Shown here in pieces: positions 19,109-27,482 of a stretch of DNA of 56,311 nucleotides. The position numbers and the translations under genes are program-made. Origin of the DNA: Verrucomicrobiia bacterium. GTDB taxonomy: Bacteria; Verrucomicrobiota; Verrucomicrobiia; Verrucomicrobiales; DEV007. Positions within the stretch are counted from its first letter, which is position 1; each line of letters starts with the position of its first letter. The stretch is from the NCBI GenBank assembly GCA_020439995.1, contig JAGROY010000089.1:1-56311 (forward strand), given 5' to 3'. The notes beneath the pieces were generated by a model. It was not told the DNA's origin. It made no database searches and saw only the letters and a list, made by a program, of their open reading frames with translations.

Positions 19109-19837
19109 GTGTCGGACTCCAACGAATCCTCCCCATCTCCTGCTCCGAAGCTCTCTGTAGTCGTTCCGCTCTACAACGAAGAGGACAATGTACTGCCGAT
19201 GATCGAGGAGCTTCATCGCGCCCTTGATGGAATCCCGCACGAGCTGGTTCTGGTGGACGACGGCTCCACCGATGGCACGGCTGGTAAAATTCCGCCGAAC
19301 GATCCTACGATTCGCTTCGTGCGCTTTGAAGCCAACACCGGCCAGAGCGCGGCGATGTACGCAGGAGTGCACGCGGCAGCAGGTGAGATCATCGCATTGA
19401 TTGATGGCGATCTGCAGAATGATCCGGCAGACATCCCAAAGCTCATTGAAGAACTCAACCGCGGTGCCGACCTTGCCTGTGGCTACCGAGCCAGTCGAAA
19501 GGACACCGCTTTCAAACGCCTGCAAAGCCGCATCGCAAACTTCGTCAGAAGCCGGTTCACTGGTGATGGCGTGCGTGACACCGGGTGCACATTGAAAGCG
19601 ATGAAGCGCCCCTGCCGAGATGCCCTGGTTCCTTTCACCGGAATGCACCGGTTCATTCCCGCGCTGATCAAAGGTGCGGGATTCAAAGTCGTCGAGCTGC
19701 CCGTAAATCATCGCGCCCGGCAGCACGGCGTTAGCAAGTATGGATTTGGGAACCGCGCAGTGCGCGCGACGATGGATATGTTTGGAGTGAAGTGGCTTTT
19801 GTCCCGGCGGTTTTCTTATAAAATCAACAATCGCTAG
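19109..19837 (+). CDS. GT2 polyprenyl-phosphate sugar transferase (DPM1/ArnC-like)
   Basis: Makes a polyprenyl-phosphate-linked sugar from a nucleotide sugar at the cytoplasmic face of the membrane. The GT-A fold motifs are all visible: LSVVVPLYNEEDNV, VDDGSTDGT, the metal-binding DGDLQNDP and HGVSKYGFGNR near the C-terminus. The length of 242 residues fits dolichol-phosphate-mannose-synthase-like proteins without extra membrane helices. The start is GTG, six bases after the glycosyltransferase stop, so translation is probably coupled. Together the two genes would form a donor/transferase pair of the kind that decorates lipid A or other envelope glycolipids. Confidence 0.92.
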   Translation: MSDSNESSPSPAPKLSVVVPLYNEEDNVLPMIEELHRALDGIPHELVLVDDGSTDGTAGKIPPNDPTIRFVRFEANTGQSAAMYAGVHAAAGEIIALIDGDLQNDPADIPKLIEELNRGADLACGYRASRKDTAFKRLQSRIANFVRSRFTGDGVRDTGCTLKAMKRPCRDALVPFTGMHRFIPALIKGAGFKVVELPVNHRARQHGVSKYGFGNRAVRATMDMFGVKWLLSRRFSYKINNR

Positions 19838-20029
19838 GGAGCCCGCCACCCACCAAACTAAGCACAGAAACCAGTGATGGATTCGTGCAGCCGTAGCGCT
19901 TGACTGGATCGTCAACGGCCTTCAATCTTCGGGTGAAAAGGGCACAGCGTCTGACTGGCCCTTACCTTCCTCAATCATCCAACAACACAGCCCACCGTCC
20001 ATAGTTTGTCTGACATCGATCAGTCGAAG

Positions 20030-21148
20030 ATGAGTCTTCGCGAGCAACTCCGGGAAATCCTTCCCGAGATCCTGCCCGCTAATCCAGCAGAACCGATCAA
20101 AGGTACGGATTTGATCCAACTGGTGAAGTATCGACTCAAGCAGAGCTACAGTGATGCAACACTTCGCTATCACTTCTCGATCATGTGCTGCGATCCCTCC
20201 TCGCCCATCGCAAAAGTCGATCAAGGCCAGGGCTACTATCGGCGTCAGTCGGGTAGAGCAAACATCAACAGTGCCCGCCATTCGGTATCACCACTGCAGG
20301 CGCGATTCAGCGGATCCCTTTTTGATTCGGCAGGAAGCTACGCCGATTCAGCGATTTCTAGAGCTGATCAGTTCTGCGCGATTTTCCAGCACTACGAGGA
20401 AACCAGCGGACGTTTCCCATTTGTTTTTGATACCTCGTTCGGAGCCGATGCACCTTACGAAAATTTTTGGAAATGCCCGGATGCCGTAGTGGTCGACTGG
20501 CATGTTCAGGCAGTCGATGACGACGGCCCTCAGATCACGCCTGAGCTGGTCGCCTTCAAGCGCAATATGGGGATCGAACCCTTTTCGATGATCAGCACCA
20601 AACTGAAGCTGTCCGTAAGCCAAGACAGTTTCCGCGAAGACTTCTTTCAGGCGCTCAGCATCTCGCGATGGGCGCACCGGGGCCAACTCGTGATCGCCGC
20701 CTCCATTCCCGATGAACAACTGGTAGAACACCTGCGACTGCTGGGAACCGAATACGGAATCGGCATCGTCACTCTAGGCCTCGATACCCAGACACTTGAT
20801 GACCTGCCATCAGCCATCGAGATCCAGAACATGCACCCGCGGGAAAAAGAAGCACTGCTGGCAAAGATAACGCCACGGGTAATCACCATCCCGTCAGCAA
20901 GCCGCCATTTATCCTGGGCGCAACTGGAATCGGTGCGCCGTGACAACAGCGACTTTGACAGATTGTTCAGCTGGGTTCAACGCTGCCTGAGCGATCACAG
21001 GGCATATTCACAAGTGGAGTGGGTGGACTTGACCGATGGTACCGCCGCATGCGGAACGCCTGACGACTGCGACGCGGAAGCAGGAGAGCCCTGCCCAAAC
21101 TCCAGCAATGTCGCGGCCCCCCCCACCATCGCAGTAGTGAAAGTTTGA
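20030..21148 (+). CDS. Winged-helix/PD-(D/E)XK-like protein, active site apparently altered
   Basis: A 372-residue protein resembling the COG2958/HrgA-type group, a helix-turn-helix domain joined to a restriction-endonuclease-like fold. Residues 1-70 (LREQLREILPEIL, TDLIQLVKYRLKQSYSDATL, ending GQGYYRR) look like a winged helix. The C-terminal part keeps family-like segments: CPDAVVVDW, LVAFKRNMGIEPF, then REDFFQALSISRWAHRGQL and YGIGIVTL. Where relatives read S-F-E-L-K, this protein reads S-T-K-L-K, so the catalytic Glu seems to be Lys, while the Asp of CPDAV remains. It may bind but not cut DNA. This comparison is from memory of the family. ATG 20030 is chosen over TTG 20006. It stands alone on its strand. 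Confidence 0.6.
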   Translation: MSLREQLREILPEILPANPAEPIKGTDLIQLVKYRLKQSYSDATLRYHFSIMCCDPSSPIAKVDQGQGYYRRQSGRANINSARHSVSPLQARFSGSLFDSAGSYADSAISRADQFCAIFQHYEETSGRFPFVFDTSFGADAPYENFWKCPDAVVVDWHVQAVDDDGPQITPELVAFKRNMGIEPFSMISTKLKLSVSQDSFREDFFQALSISRWAHRGQLVIAASIPDEQLVEHLRLLGTEYGIGIVTLGLDTQTLDDLPSAIEIQNMHPREKEALLAKITPRVITIPSASRHLSWAQLESVRRDNSDFDRLFSWVQRCLSDHRAYSQVEWVDLTDGTAACGTPDDCDAEAGEPCPNSSNVAAPPTIAVVKV

Positions 21149-21278
21149 GTTCACGCCGCGCGCCTGGGAGCGCCGCACCAAGATTGAAGCCGAACCCGGA
21201 ACTCCCGTCACATTCGCCCTCCATCAACCCGCGTTTTTTTGCTTCCAATCTTCGTGCGCCTCAGCACACTGACGGTTT

Positions 21279-22733
21279 ATGCGTATCGCCGTCGGTGGAA
21301 TCCATATTGAAAGTTGCACGTTCTCGCCTCTACGCGCGGGTTGCGAAGATTTTACGTTGCGCCGTGGGGACGAATTGCTGGCTCGGTATCCATTTCTGGA
21401 TCAGTTTTCGGTCGAGGCCATTCCGCTGGTGCACGCACGGGCATTGCCGGGCGGCATGGTATTGAGAGATTTCTACCAGGCGGTCAAACAGGAATTCCTC
21501 GATCGGCTGGCGGACGCAGGAAACGTGGACGGGGTTTATCTGGACATTCATGGCGCCATGAACGTGGACGGAATCGATGACGCGGAAGCAGACTTTGCCC
21601 GTGCGGTCAGAGCATGCGTGGGAGATATGCCCTTGATCTCTGCAAGTATGGACCTGCATGGCAATGTGTCGGGCGAACTGGTCGGGGCGGTCGACATTTT
21701 TACCGCCTACCGGACCGCGCCGCATATCGATGTCGAAGAAACCCGCAAGAAGGCATTCCGCCTGCTTGTGGAATGCTTGAAAAATGGCACACGTCCACTA
21801 CGCGCGTGGGTATCGGTGCCTGTCATCCTTCCTGGCGAACGCACGAGTACGATCGCCGAGCCAGGCAGGGCCTTTTATCGATCGATTGAAGAATTTGATC
21901 CTGTTCCCGGTGTTCTGGATGCCTCGTTCTGGGTGGGCTACGTCTGGGCGGATGAGCCAAGAGTCGCAGCCACAGCAGTCGTCACCGGCACGGATCCTGT
22001 TGCAATCAAACGAACTGCCGAAACACTTGCGGACCGTTACTGGAAGCTGCGCGAGGAATTTGAATTCGGAGTCGATGCGGACACGGCGGAGGCATGTATC
22101 GAGCGTGCCGTCAGCGCCAGCGAAAAACTTGTGATCATTAGCGATTCCGGCGACAACCCGACCGGCGGCGGTGCTGGCGATGTCCCGGTCATGGTGGAAA
22201 CACTCTTGACCAACGAGCACCTGGCCACGTCTGGACTCAAGGCCCTCTACGCAAGCATGCCCGGCCCAGTTGCCATTCAATTGTGCTTTGAAGCAGGCGA
22301 AGGGAACAACGTCAGCTGCGAGGTCGGTGGTGAACTTGACCCCGTGCATGGCTATCCCATCACACTCAGTGGCACAGTCAAAAAACTGCACACCGGTGAT
22401 CTCGACGCGCTCAGGCAGGCGGTGCTCGAATGCGGCCACGTCACCGTCATTCTTACCGAGCGCCGCAAGCCGTTCCACCACATTCGCGACTTCACTGAGC
22501 TGGGACTCGACCTCGCTGACTTCAAAATTCTTTCGGTAAAAGTCGGCTATCTCGTGCCCGAACTCGAGCAGGCGGCGGATCTTGCGCTACTCGCCCTCAC
22601 CCCGGGATCGGTGAATCAGGACATACCAGCGCTCGAACACAAAAGGGTAAAACGGCCGGTTTACCCCATCGATACCAGCTTCGAGTGGGCACCCGTGGCT
22701 ACCCTCTTTGGAGAGACTGCGGAACAGCCATGA
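21279..22733 (+). CDS. M81 family metallopeptidase (MlrC-like)
   Basis: A 484-residue member of the MlrC group, named after the zinc protease that finishes microcystin breakdown; most members act on unknown small peptides or amides. The opening MRIAVGGIHIESCTFSP, the following DIHGAMNVDG and SMDLHGNVSGELV, and the C-terminal ISDSGDNPTGGGAGDVP and SVKVGYLVPEL are standard M81 signatures. The His/Asp residues in DIHGA, DLHGN and the DNPTGGGA loop are the presumed metal and catalytic sites. It has no signal peptide, so it is probably cytoplasmic. Its stop overlaps the start of the NlpC/P60 gene (ATGA), implying co-expression. Confidence 0.93.
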   Translation: MRIAVGGIHIESCTFSPLRAGCEDFTLRRGDELLARYPFLDQFSVEAIPLVHARALPGGMVLRDFYQAVKQEFLDRLADAGNVDGVYLDIHGAMNVDGIDDAEADFARAVRACVGDMPLISASMDLHGNVSGELVGAVDIFTAYRTAPHIDVEETRKKAFRLLVECLKNGTRPLRAWVSVPVILPGERTSTIAEPGRAFYRSIEEFDPVPGVLDASFWVGYVWADEPRVAATAVVTGTDPVAIKRTAETLADRYWKLREEFEFGVDADTAEACIERAVSASEKLVIISDSGDNPTGGGAGDVPVMVETLLTNEHLATSGLKALYASMPGPVAIQLCFEAGEGNNVSCEVGGELDPVHGYPITLSGTVKKLHTGDLDALRQAVLECGHVTVILTERRKPFHHIRDFTELGLDLADFKILSVKVGYLVPELEQAADLALLALTPGSVNQDIPALEHKRVKRPVYPIDTSFEWAPVATLFGETAEQP

Positions 22734-23503
22734 ACAACGCACGCATAGCAGAATCTCTGCTCTGGACGCTGCTCATTGTCAGCGGCATCTCATTCACAGG
22801 GTGCAGTCACATCCCGGTGTCGGCATCCCGATCCGTTGCGGCTACGGTGGACTTTTCACCCGCAGCATCCGTGTCGCGGACTGAGAGCATTCGAATTGCC
22901 GAAGCCTACCGCACCCATCGCTGGCGGCCCGCTTCCCACAATGCCTTCAGCGGGATAGATGCAACGGGTGTCCACGTGCAAACACCTGACATCGCATTCC
23001 AGCCAACGGATCCTGACAGCCGCCCCGGCTGGTGGGTGCCCAATGAATCGAATACCGGCATCCCCTATCAATGGGGCGGCTTTGATACCCCGCAGGAATT
23101 CGATCGTAAAGTCGCTGCAGGATTCTACGCTGGCGACATCTACACTGCGGCAAAGCGCAAAGCACTCGACGACGCCGTCAGCGCCAAGGCCTGCGGCATC
23201 GACTGCTCGGGTTTCATATCGCGATGCTGGAGGCTCGACCGTTCGTACTCGACCCGTGAACTCGCATCACTCTGCCAGCCACTCCCGGATTTTGCATCGC
23301 TTAAACAAGGAGATCTCGTAAACAAGACGAATGCACACGCCCTCCTTTTCGTGCGTTTTCTCGATGCAGAAAAGACACGTTTCCTGGCCTACGAAACAGG
23401 CTCACCTCCCACTTGGAAAGTCCTCAAGCACCCGATCCAGGTCGACTACGTGAAAGGCCTCGGCTATCTCCCCTATCGCTATCACCATATCCGTGAAGAT
23501 TGA
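22730..23503 (+). CDS. NlpC/P60-family lipoprotein
   Basis: A 257-residue protein with a lipoprotein signal (LLWTLLIVSGISFTGC; Cys25), so it probably attaches to a membrane facing the periplasm. The C-terminal NlpC/P60-like cysteine-peptidase domain shows CGIDCSGFISRCW with the catalytic Cys near 160 and NAHALLFVRF with the presumed catalytic His near 202. The family normally cleaves D-gamma-glutamyl bonds in cell-wall peptides. A preceding PYQWGGFDT also fits (the usual Y-x-W/Y-G-G). The ATG overlaps the M81 stop by four bases, so a periplasmic peptide-trimming enzyme and an intracellular peptidase may act in one pathway. That link is inference. Confidence 0.85.
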   Translation: MNNARIAESLLWTLLIVSGISFTGCSHIPVSASRSVAATVDFSPAASVSRTESIRIAEAYRTHRWRPASHNAFSGIDATGVHVQTPDIAFQPTDPDSRPGWWVPNESNTGIPYQWGGFDTPQEFDRKVAAGFYAGDIYTAAKRKALDDAVSAKACGIDCSGFISRCWRLDRSYSTRELASLCQPLPDFASLKQGDLVNKTNAHALLFVRFLDAEKTRFLAYETGSPPTWKVLKHPIQVDYVKGLGYLPYRYHHIRED

Positions 23504-23520
23504 GGGCAATGCCCCGTCAG

Positions 23521-24183
23521 TCACACCACGATGCCCAGCACCCGACGGAGACGCTCGGGCGCGTAGTGAAAGTTGTACTTGTTAGGATTTTTGATCGGCT
23601 TCGGTTCCCGGGGCGCTTGCCGGAGCTGATTCTCAAACACCGCATCGCTGGGATTGCCAGGAACCTGCTCCTCGGACCCGGCAACTTCCACTTCAGCGAT
23701 GGCTGCAATGTCGCCAATGTCCACGCCGATGACCGATGCCCCCTCGCAGACGTCCGCAGCGATCCCTTTGCACTCGTAATGATCGACTGTCATTGTAGGT
23801 TTGTTAGAATCCAGTTGTTCTAACTCTAATTGCAAATCCTGCCCGTGGATGCTAATGCGAGTCAGTTGATCCGCACTGATCTCGCTGACTGAATTCGCCA
23901 AACGGGCGATCGCATTTTCATCCAATTCGATTGCAACAGGTGCGCCATTGCCGGCCTCGATACCCACGCCATTTGTGACGCCACCCTGGCCGATCACGCC
24001 ACTGCTGGCGGACGGTAGATCGCCCCGCAATCCGGCCAAAAGCTCTCCATGGCCTTCGTTGAGATTGCAGTAGCCGATAATTCCAGCAACGGAAAGCACC
24101 GCCAAATCTACGACAATGTCCCCAAGCGAGAACCCATGACAGGACAATGCGCGGCGGCTTGGTTTAATCGGGTTCATCCTCAT
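23521..24183 (-). CDS. Pilin-like single-TM protein, unknown function
   Basis: About 220 residues. The N-terminus has a basic leader (MNPIKPSRRALSCHG) followed directly by FSLGDIVVDLAVLSVAGIIGY, which has the layout of a type IV prepilin or pseudopilin: Gly, then Phe, a short polar stretch, then a hydrophobic helix. The usual Glu at +5 is Asp, and the leader is short. The rest is acidic, with Gly-rich linkers, and the C-terminus is basic (PIKNPNKYNFHYAPERLRRV). No other pilus gene is nearby. It could be a minor pseudopilin or simply a membrane-anchored protein. ATG 24183 is used; GTG 24189 and ATG 24177 are alternatives. It converges with the NlpC/P60 gene, 17 bases between stops. Confidence 0.55.
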   Translation of the reverse strand: MRMNPIKPSRRALSCHGFSLGDIVVDLAVLSVAGIIGYCNLNEGHGELLAGLRGDLPSASSGVIGQGGVTNGVGIEAGNGAPVAIELDENAIARLANSVSEISADQLTRISIHGQDLQLELEQLDSNKPTMTVDHYECKGIAADVCEGASVIGVDIGDIAAIAEVEVAGSEEQVPGNPSDAVFENQLRQAPREPKPIKNPNKYNFHYAPERLRRVLGIVV

Positions 24184-24203
24184 AATCACATCTGATTCTA
24201 TTT

Positions 24204-24223
24204 AATGTGACAATTATCACATT
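24204..24223. promoter_or_regulatory. CRP/FNR-type palindrome TGTGA-N6-TCACA
   Basis: AATGTGA (24204-24210), CAATTA, TCACATT (24217-24223): a perfect inverted repeat equal to the classic CRP consensus halves. It starts 20 bases before the ATG of the pilin-like gene and lies downstream of the predicted -10 element, a position that favours repression. Confidence 0.65.
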
Positions 24224-24256
24224 TAGAACTCATTCCGGCAAGCTGTTTTCGTATTT

Positions 24257-24285
24257 TCTATACATAAACATGCATATAGTATCAA
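24257..24285 (-). promoter_or_regulatory. Sigma-70-like promoter for the pilin-like gene
   Basis: On the - strand TTGATA (24285-24280) is followed after exactly 17 bases by TATAGA (24262-24257), each differing from consensus at one or two positions. Transcription would begin near 24250, giving a leader of about 65 bases that contains the CRP-type palindrome. Confidence 0.6.
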
Positions 24286-24424
24286 AAATGATAAAATCGC
24301 CAGGTGCATCAGACTTTGAGCTGAACCTCAAGTCACTCTCCGGGGCAGTCACCTGCGGGGGCCGCGAACGTTAGCCACAGATCTCCCGCCGATCGCCAAG
24401 CCGAATCTCTGGCAGCGCTTAGAC

Positions 24425-26167
24425 TTAGAGAGAGGCAGCTCTTACCCGGTCTCTCAGAGTCTTCAAATCGAAGCTGACCGTGCCGGATGTTGAGAACTCG
24501 AGCTTGGAATCGACCGTCCTGAGTGCTGCCGCTGCCTGATCACTGAATTCTTTCTCGATACAGAGATCAATGTAAGGGACGATCAAATTGTAAAACAGGA
24601 GCCCTCCCGCCTTTGACTTAAAATCGTTAATCACCGCATCGAAGGCCTTGCTCGCCTCCTCCAGCTTTCCCATCTCAAGCAGTTCCAGAACACCATCAGC
24701 AGCGATCGCGACGGCAAGATCAAAACGGCCGGAAACATTGTCTTTTTCAATGCTGGATCGCAGGCGCTCTTCTGCCGGTTTTTCACCCAGCACTCGCAGA
24801 GCACGTATCAATCTCATCTGACCTCGGAATTCCAGATCCGGCTGATCACGGAAGGCCATGATCCAGCTCTGCCAGAATGTCCGCCATTGATCAGCTGATG
24901 CACGACTTTCACCGAGCCGGGCCTCCTCCATTTCCCATGCCTCCAGCAACTGTGGCGCGAGCTTTCGGGCGTGAGCCAGAAGCGCTGGGTAGTCACTATG
25001 TCCCACATTCATCTCCGCCCACTGCAGCACCAGCCGCGCTGCTCGATCGGCAGAAGAGCCGCCACCCTGCGCTTTTACCAGCAGATTGAATTGATCACTG
25101 GTGACGCGCCGCCAGGTTTGCGGATCGAATGCCTTGCCCACTGGATACTTTTCCTGACGGTACTTGGCCACCTCCAGATTCCAGTTTCCCGGTTCCGGCA
25201 TGAATCCAGTCCACGCATGCCCACCATTCCGCCCCTGACCAACAAAGATTACCGTAGGGACTCCCTTCGCCTTGCCGCACTGGGTCATGTAAAATGCCTG
25301 ATCCGCACACACGCCACCATTGCGGCCAATGTCGATCAAGCGGTAAGTCCCCTCCCACATCGAGGCGCCGCCATCGAGTCGCGCCTTATCGTACGGAATC
25401 GCCTGATAGACGTCCTTCAAGCGCTCCGCATTTTTCAGCTTCACCTGCTGCACGTACTGCAGCTCGCGAAATTCTAACGGCGTATCGACTACGCACATCA
25501 GCTCGCGAACGGAGAGACGCTTGGGATCGATAAGAAATGCCTTCGCGTCGACACAGCGAAGGTAGAATTTGAAACGCTCGACTGGATTCTCATCGCCGAT
25601 CGCCAGCTGAGATTTACGGGCGTTGGAATGCGGCCAGCTCTGTGGGAACGGCTGATCGAAGACGAGTGCGAACGCGACTGCCAGCTTTCGATACTCGACC
25701 GCGACTTTGGGATCGGCCGCGTAGATTTCGCATAAGATTTCAGCTGCCCGTGGCACGTTGTCATATGTGGAAAGCGAAGCCGTAAAGATCTCCGTGAGCA
25801 GCGGAGCTTCCCGGCTGATCCGCGCGAACACAGCCGCGCCATTCGCAGTGGATAGGAACCCGTTGGCATCCTTGGCTTGCCCATAGAGCGTCAGCCAGCG
25901 CAGGTGCTCCAGCCATGCAGCGAAGTGGCTGTTGGCAAAGACCTTCGCAATTCCGTGTTCCGCCTGCGCAGCCAGTAGTAGTCCGTGTAACTCATCCGCA
26001 CCTGCCTGCCAGGATTCAGGTTCCGAATGCTCGGCCCACCAGTTCGCCGCTGCCCGCTCACTCCATCCTGTGAGTTTCTTCTGCGGCTCTGACTCTTGCG
26101 CGGACAGCCCTCCCGCAACGATGGCGGAAACCAACGACAGAGAGCTGAACCATCGCAAAATACTCAT
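24425..26167 (-). CDS. Secreted transglutaminase-like protein
   Basis: A 580-residue protein with an N-terminal signal peptide (FSSLSLVSAIVAGGLSAQ). In the middle lies a transglutaminase-like cysteine-protease core: NGGVCADQAFYMTQ with the presumed nucleophile Cys near 285, and GGHAWTGFMPE with the presumed His near 316. The flanking N- and C-terminal regions are alpha-helical and repeat-like. Bacterial proteins with this core are usually exported peptidases or amidases, less often cross-linking enzymes; the substrate is unknown. It follows the ABC-transporter operon on the same strand after 134 bases and could be read from it or on its own. Assignment of the core is fairly sure, that of the function is not. 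Confidence 0.75.
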   Translation of the reverse strand: MSILRWFSSLSLVSAIVAGGLSAQESEPQKKLTGWSERAAANWWAEHSEPESWQAGADELHGLLLAAQAEHGIAKVFANSHFAAWLEHLRWLTLYGQAKDANGFLSTANGAAVFARISREAPLLTEIFTASLSTYDNVPRAAEILCEIYAADPKVAVEYRKLAVAFALVFDQPFPQSWPHSNARKSQLAIGDENPVERFKFYLRCVDAKAFLIDPKRLSVRELMCVVDTPLEFRELQYVQQVKLKNAERLKDVYQAIPYDKARLDGGASMWEGTYRLIDIGRNGGVCADQAFYMTQCGKAKGVPTVIFVGQGRNGGHAWTGFMPEPGNWNLEVAKYRQEKYPVGKAFDPQTWRRVTSDQFNLLVKAQGGGSSADRAARLVLQWAEMNVGHSDYPALLAHARKLAPQLLEAWEMEEARLGESRASADQWRTFWQSWIMAFRDQPDLEFRGQMRLIRALRVLGEKPAEERLRSSIEKDNVSGRFDLAVAIAADGVLELLEMGKLEEASKAFDAVINDFKSKAGGLLFYNLIVPYIDLCIEKEFSDQAAAALRTVDSKLEFSTSGTVSFDLKTLRDRVRAASL

Positions 26168-26301
26168 TCCTGAGTATGACCGCCAGGCACATCAGACGTC
26201 AATCCCGCAGCCGCTCAAAGTATCTTGCGCTTCTGCTCAACGCATTGGCCAGTGACTCAGAAAGACTCGAGCTGAAGCTCGGGCTACTTTCCGGCAACGA
26301 T

Positions 26302-27468
26302 TCAATCGGTGATCACCGCTCGCAAAAGTTGGCCAACGCCGTCTGCTACCTGAGCGTCACTTTGATCAACGATCACGCCTTTCATTGAGCGCTCAACCGA
26401 CTTCCGCCAAAAGAAACTACCGGTTGCTTTTGCCGCTGCCTGCAATCGCACCTCAGCAGGTTGCTCACGATCCTCCAGAATCCCGCACGCATGGTGCATG
26501 GCCCGCAGATCCAGGACGGCGAGAAATGTTAGAGCAAACACACTGGTCAAAGCAAAGCTGATTCCGATCCATGCCAGTCTCGAAACCGATGCTGCGATCA
26601 GTCCTGCGGCCATGAGTGCGAGCAGCAGCGGCATCCCGAAGTGCCGACTCGCCAGTTGCGCGGCACTTGAAGATTTCTCTCTCCGCGAAAGATTTTCCCG
26701 AATGGAATCGGTATCCAGAGAAAATGGAGCAGCCGGATCGCCCTCTTCGATATTGCCCTTCAATGAGGTGATGGCGCTGAAATCGATCGCACACAACTCT
26801 TCAATTCCCCCACCGACCATTGAGGCATTTGGCTCACTTACGGCGACGGCAACATAGAACTGATACGGATCGACCCGCCCGACTTGAGAGGCTCCCCAGC
26901 CCAGCCAACGATTCGGATCATCCCACTGGGCGCTGATCGACACAGGAACAACAGTAACACCGATCGCTTTGAAGAATCCGTGCCGGACGGTGGATGGAAG
27001 CTCCTGAAACTCGCCATCGCCAAGTGGATAGCGGCAGCTCAGCTCCATCTCGTTTCCCAAAAATAGGCTGTCTGATTCAGGTTTCCAACGGATCTGGAGC
27101 ACGAACATGTCCGTCGCCATTCTGAAATCGGCGAGTTCGCTCAGCGTGACCGTTCGCTGCGCCACATCCACCAGATAGGTTGGATCATTCGGTGCCGTAA
27201 CAATCCCGTAGACAGTGTAGGAACGTTGCTCCAGCGGGATCGTTGTAGCTATATCGATGATGGAAGGTGACAGCGGAATCTGAAGTTCTGGAGCCGGAAG
27301 CTGCGGCACGGCTCGGTAACCAGCGTGCATCGCCACATCATGCTGGATCCCCAGCGCAGCCAGCAGCGCGATCCCTATTGCCAGACCACAGACGCGCAGC
27401 ACCATCAAGAGTCGCGACAATTCATTGAACCTCACCGGGCTGAAGAGCAAATTGGTAGAAATAGTCAT
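26302..27468 (-). CDS. ABC-operon membrane protein resembling the C-terminal half of its paralogue
   Basis: A 388-residue protein: one hydrophobic helix near the N-terminus (LRVCGLAIGIALLAALGI), a soluble middle, and two to three helices near 320-370. Its C-terminus, FLAVLDLRAMHHACGILEDR...FFWRKSVER, clearly parallels YLAVLDRLSVSHSMGVIRSD...VFWKQTARR at the end of the 702-residue protein at 29782. It therefore appears to be a free-standing copy of that protein's C-terminal half. ATG 27468 is chosen because the longer open frame runs back over the neighbouring permease gene. It is the last gene of the GntR-led operon, 14 bases after the previous one. A role in the ABC transporter is inferred from location. 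Confidence 0.7.
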   Translation of the reverse strand: MTISTNLLFSPVRFNELSRLLMVLRVCGLAIGIALLAALGIQHDVAMHAGYRAVPQLPAPELQIPLSPSIIDIATTIPLEQRSYTVYGIVTAPNDPTYLVDVAQRTVTLSELADFRMATDMFVLQIRWKPESDSLFLGNEMELSCRYPLGDGEFQELPSTVRHGFFKAIGVTVVPVSISAQWDDPNRWLGWGASQVGRVDPYQFYVAVAVSEPNASMVGGGIEELCAIDFSAITSLKGNIEEGDPAAPFSLDTDSIRENLSRREKSSSAAQLASRHFGMPLLLALMAAGLIAASVSRLAWIGISFALTSVFALTFLAVLDLRAMHHACGILEDREQPAEVRLQAAAKATGSFFWRKSVERSMKGVIVDQSDAQVADGVGQLLRAVITD

Positions 27469-27482
27469 GTGCAGATGCGAAA

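Noticed and set aside
26261..26290. Small palindrome (CGAGCT-GA-AGCTCG) downstream of the permease operon
   Set aside because: The stem is only six bases with a two-base loop and no T-run, so I do not call a terminator.
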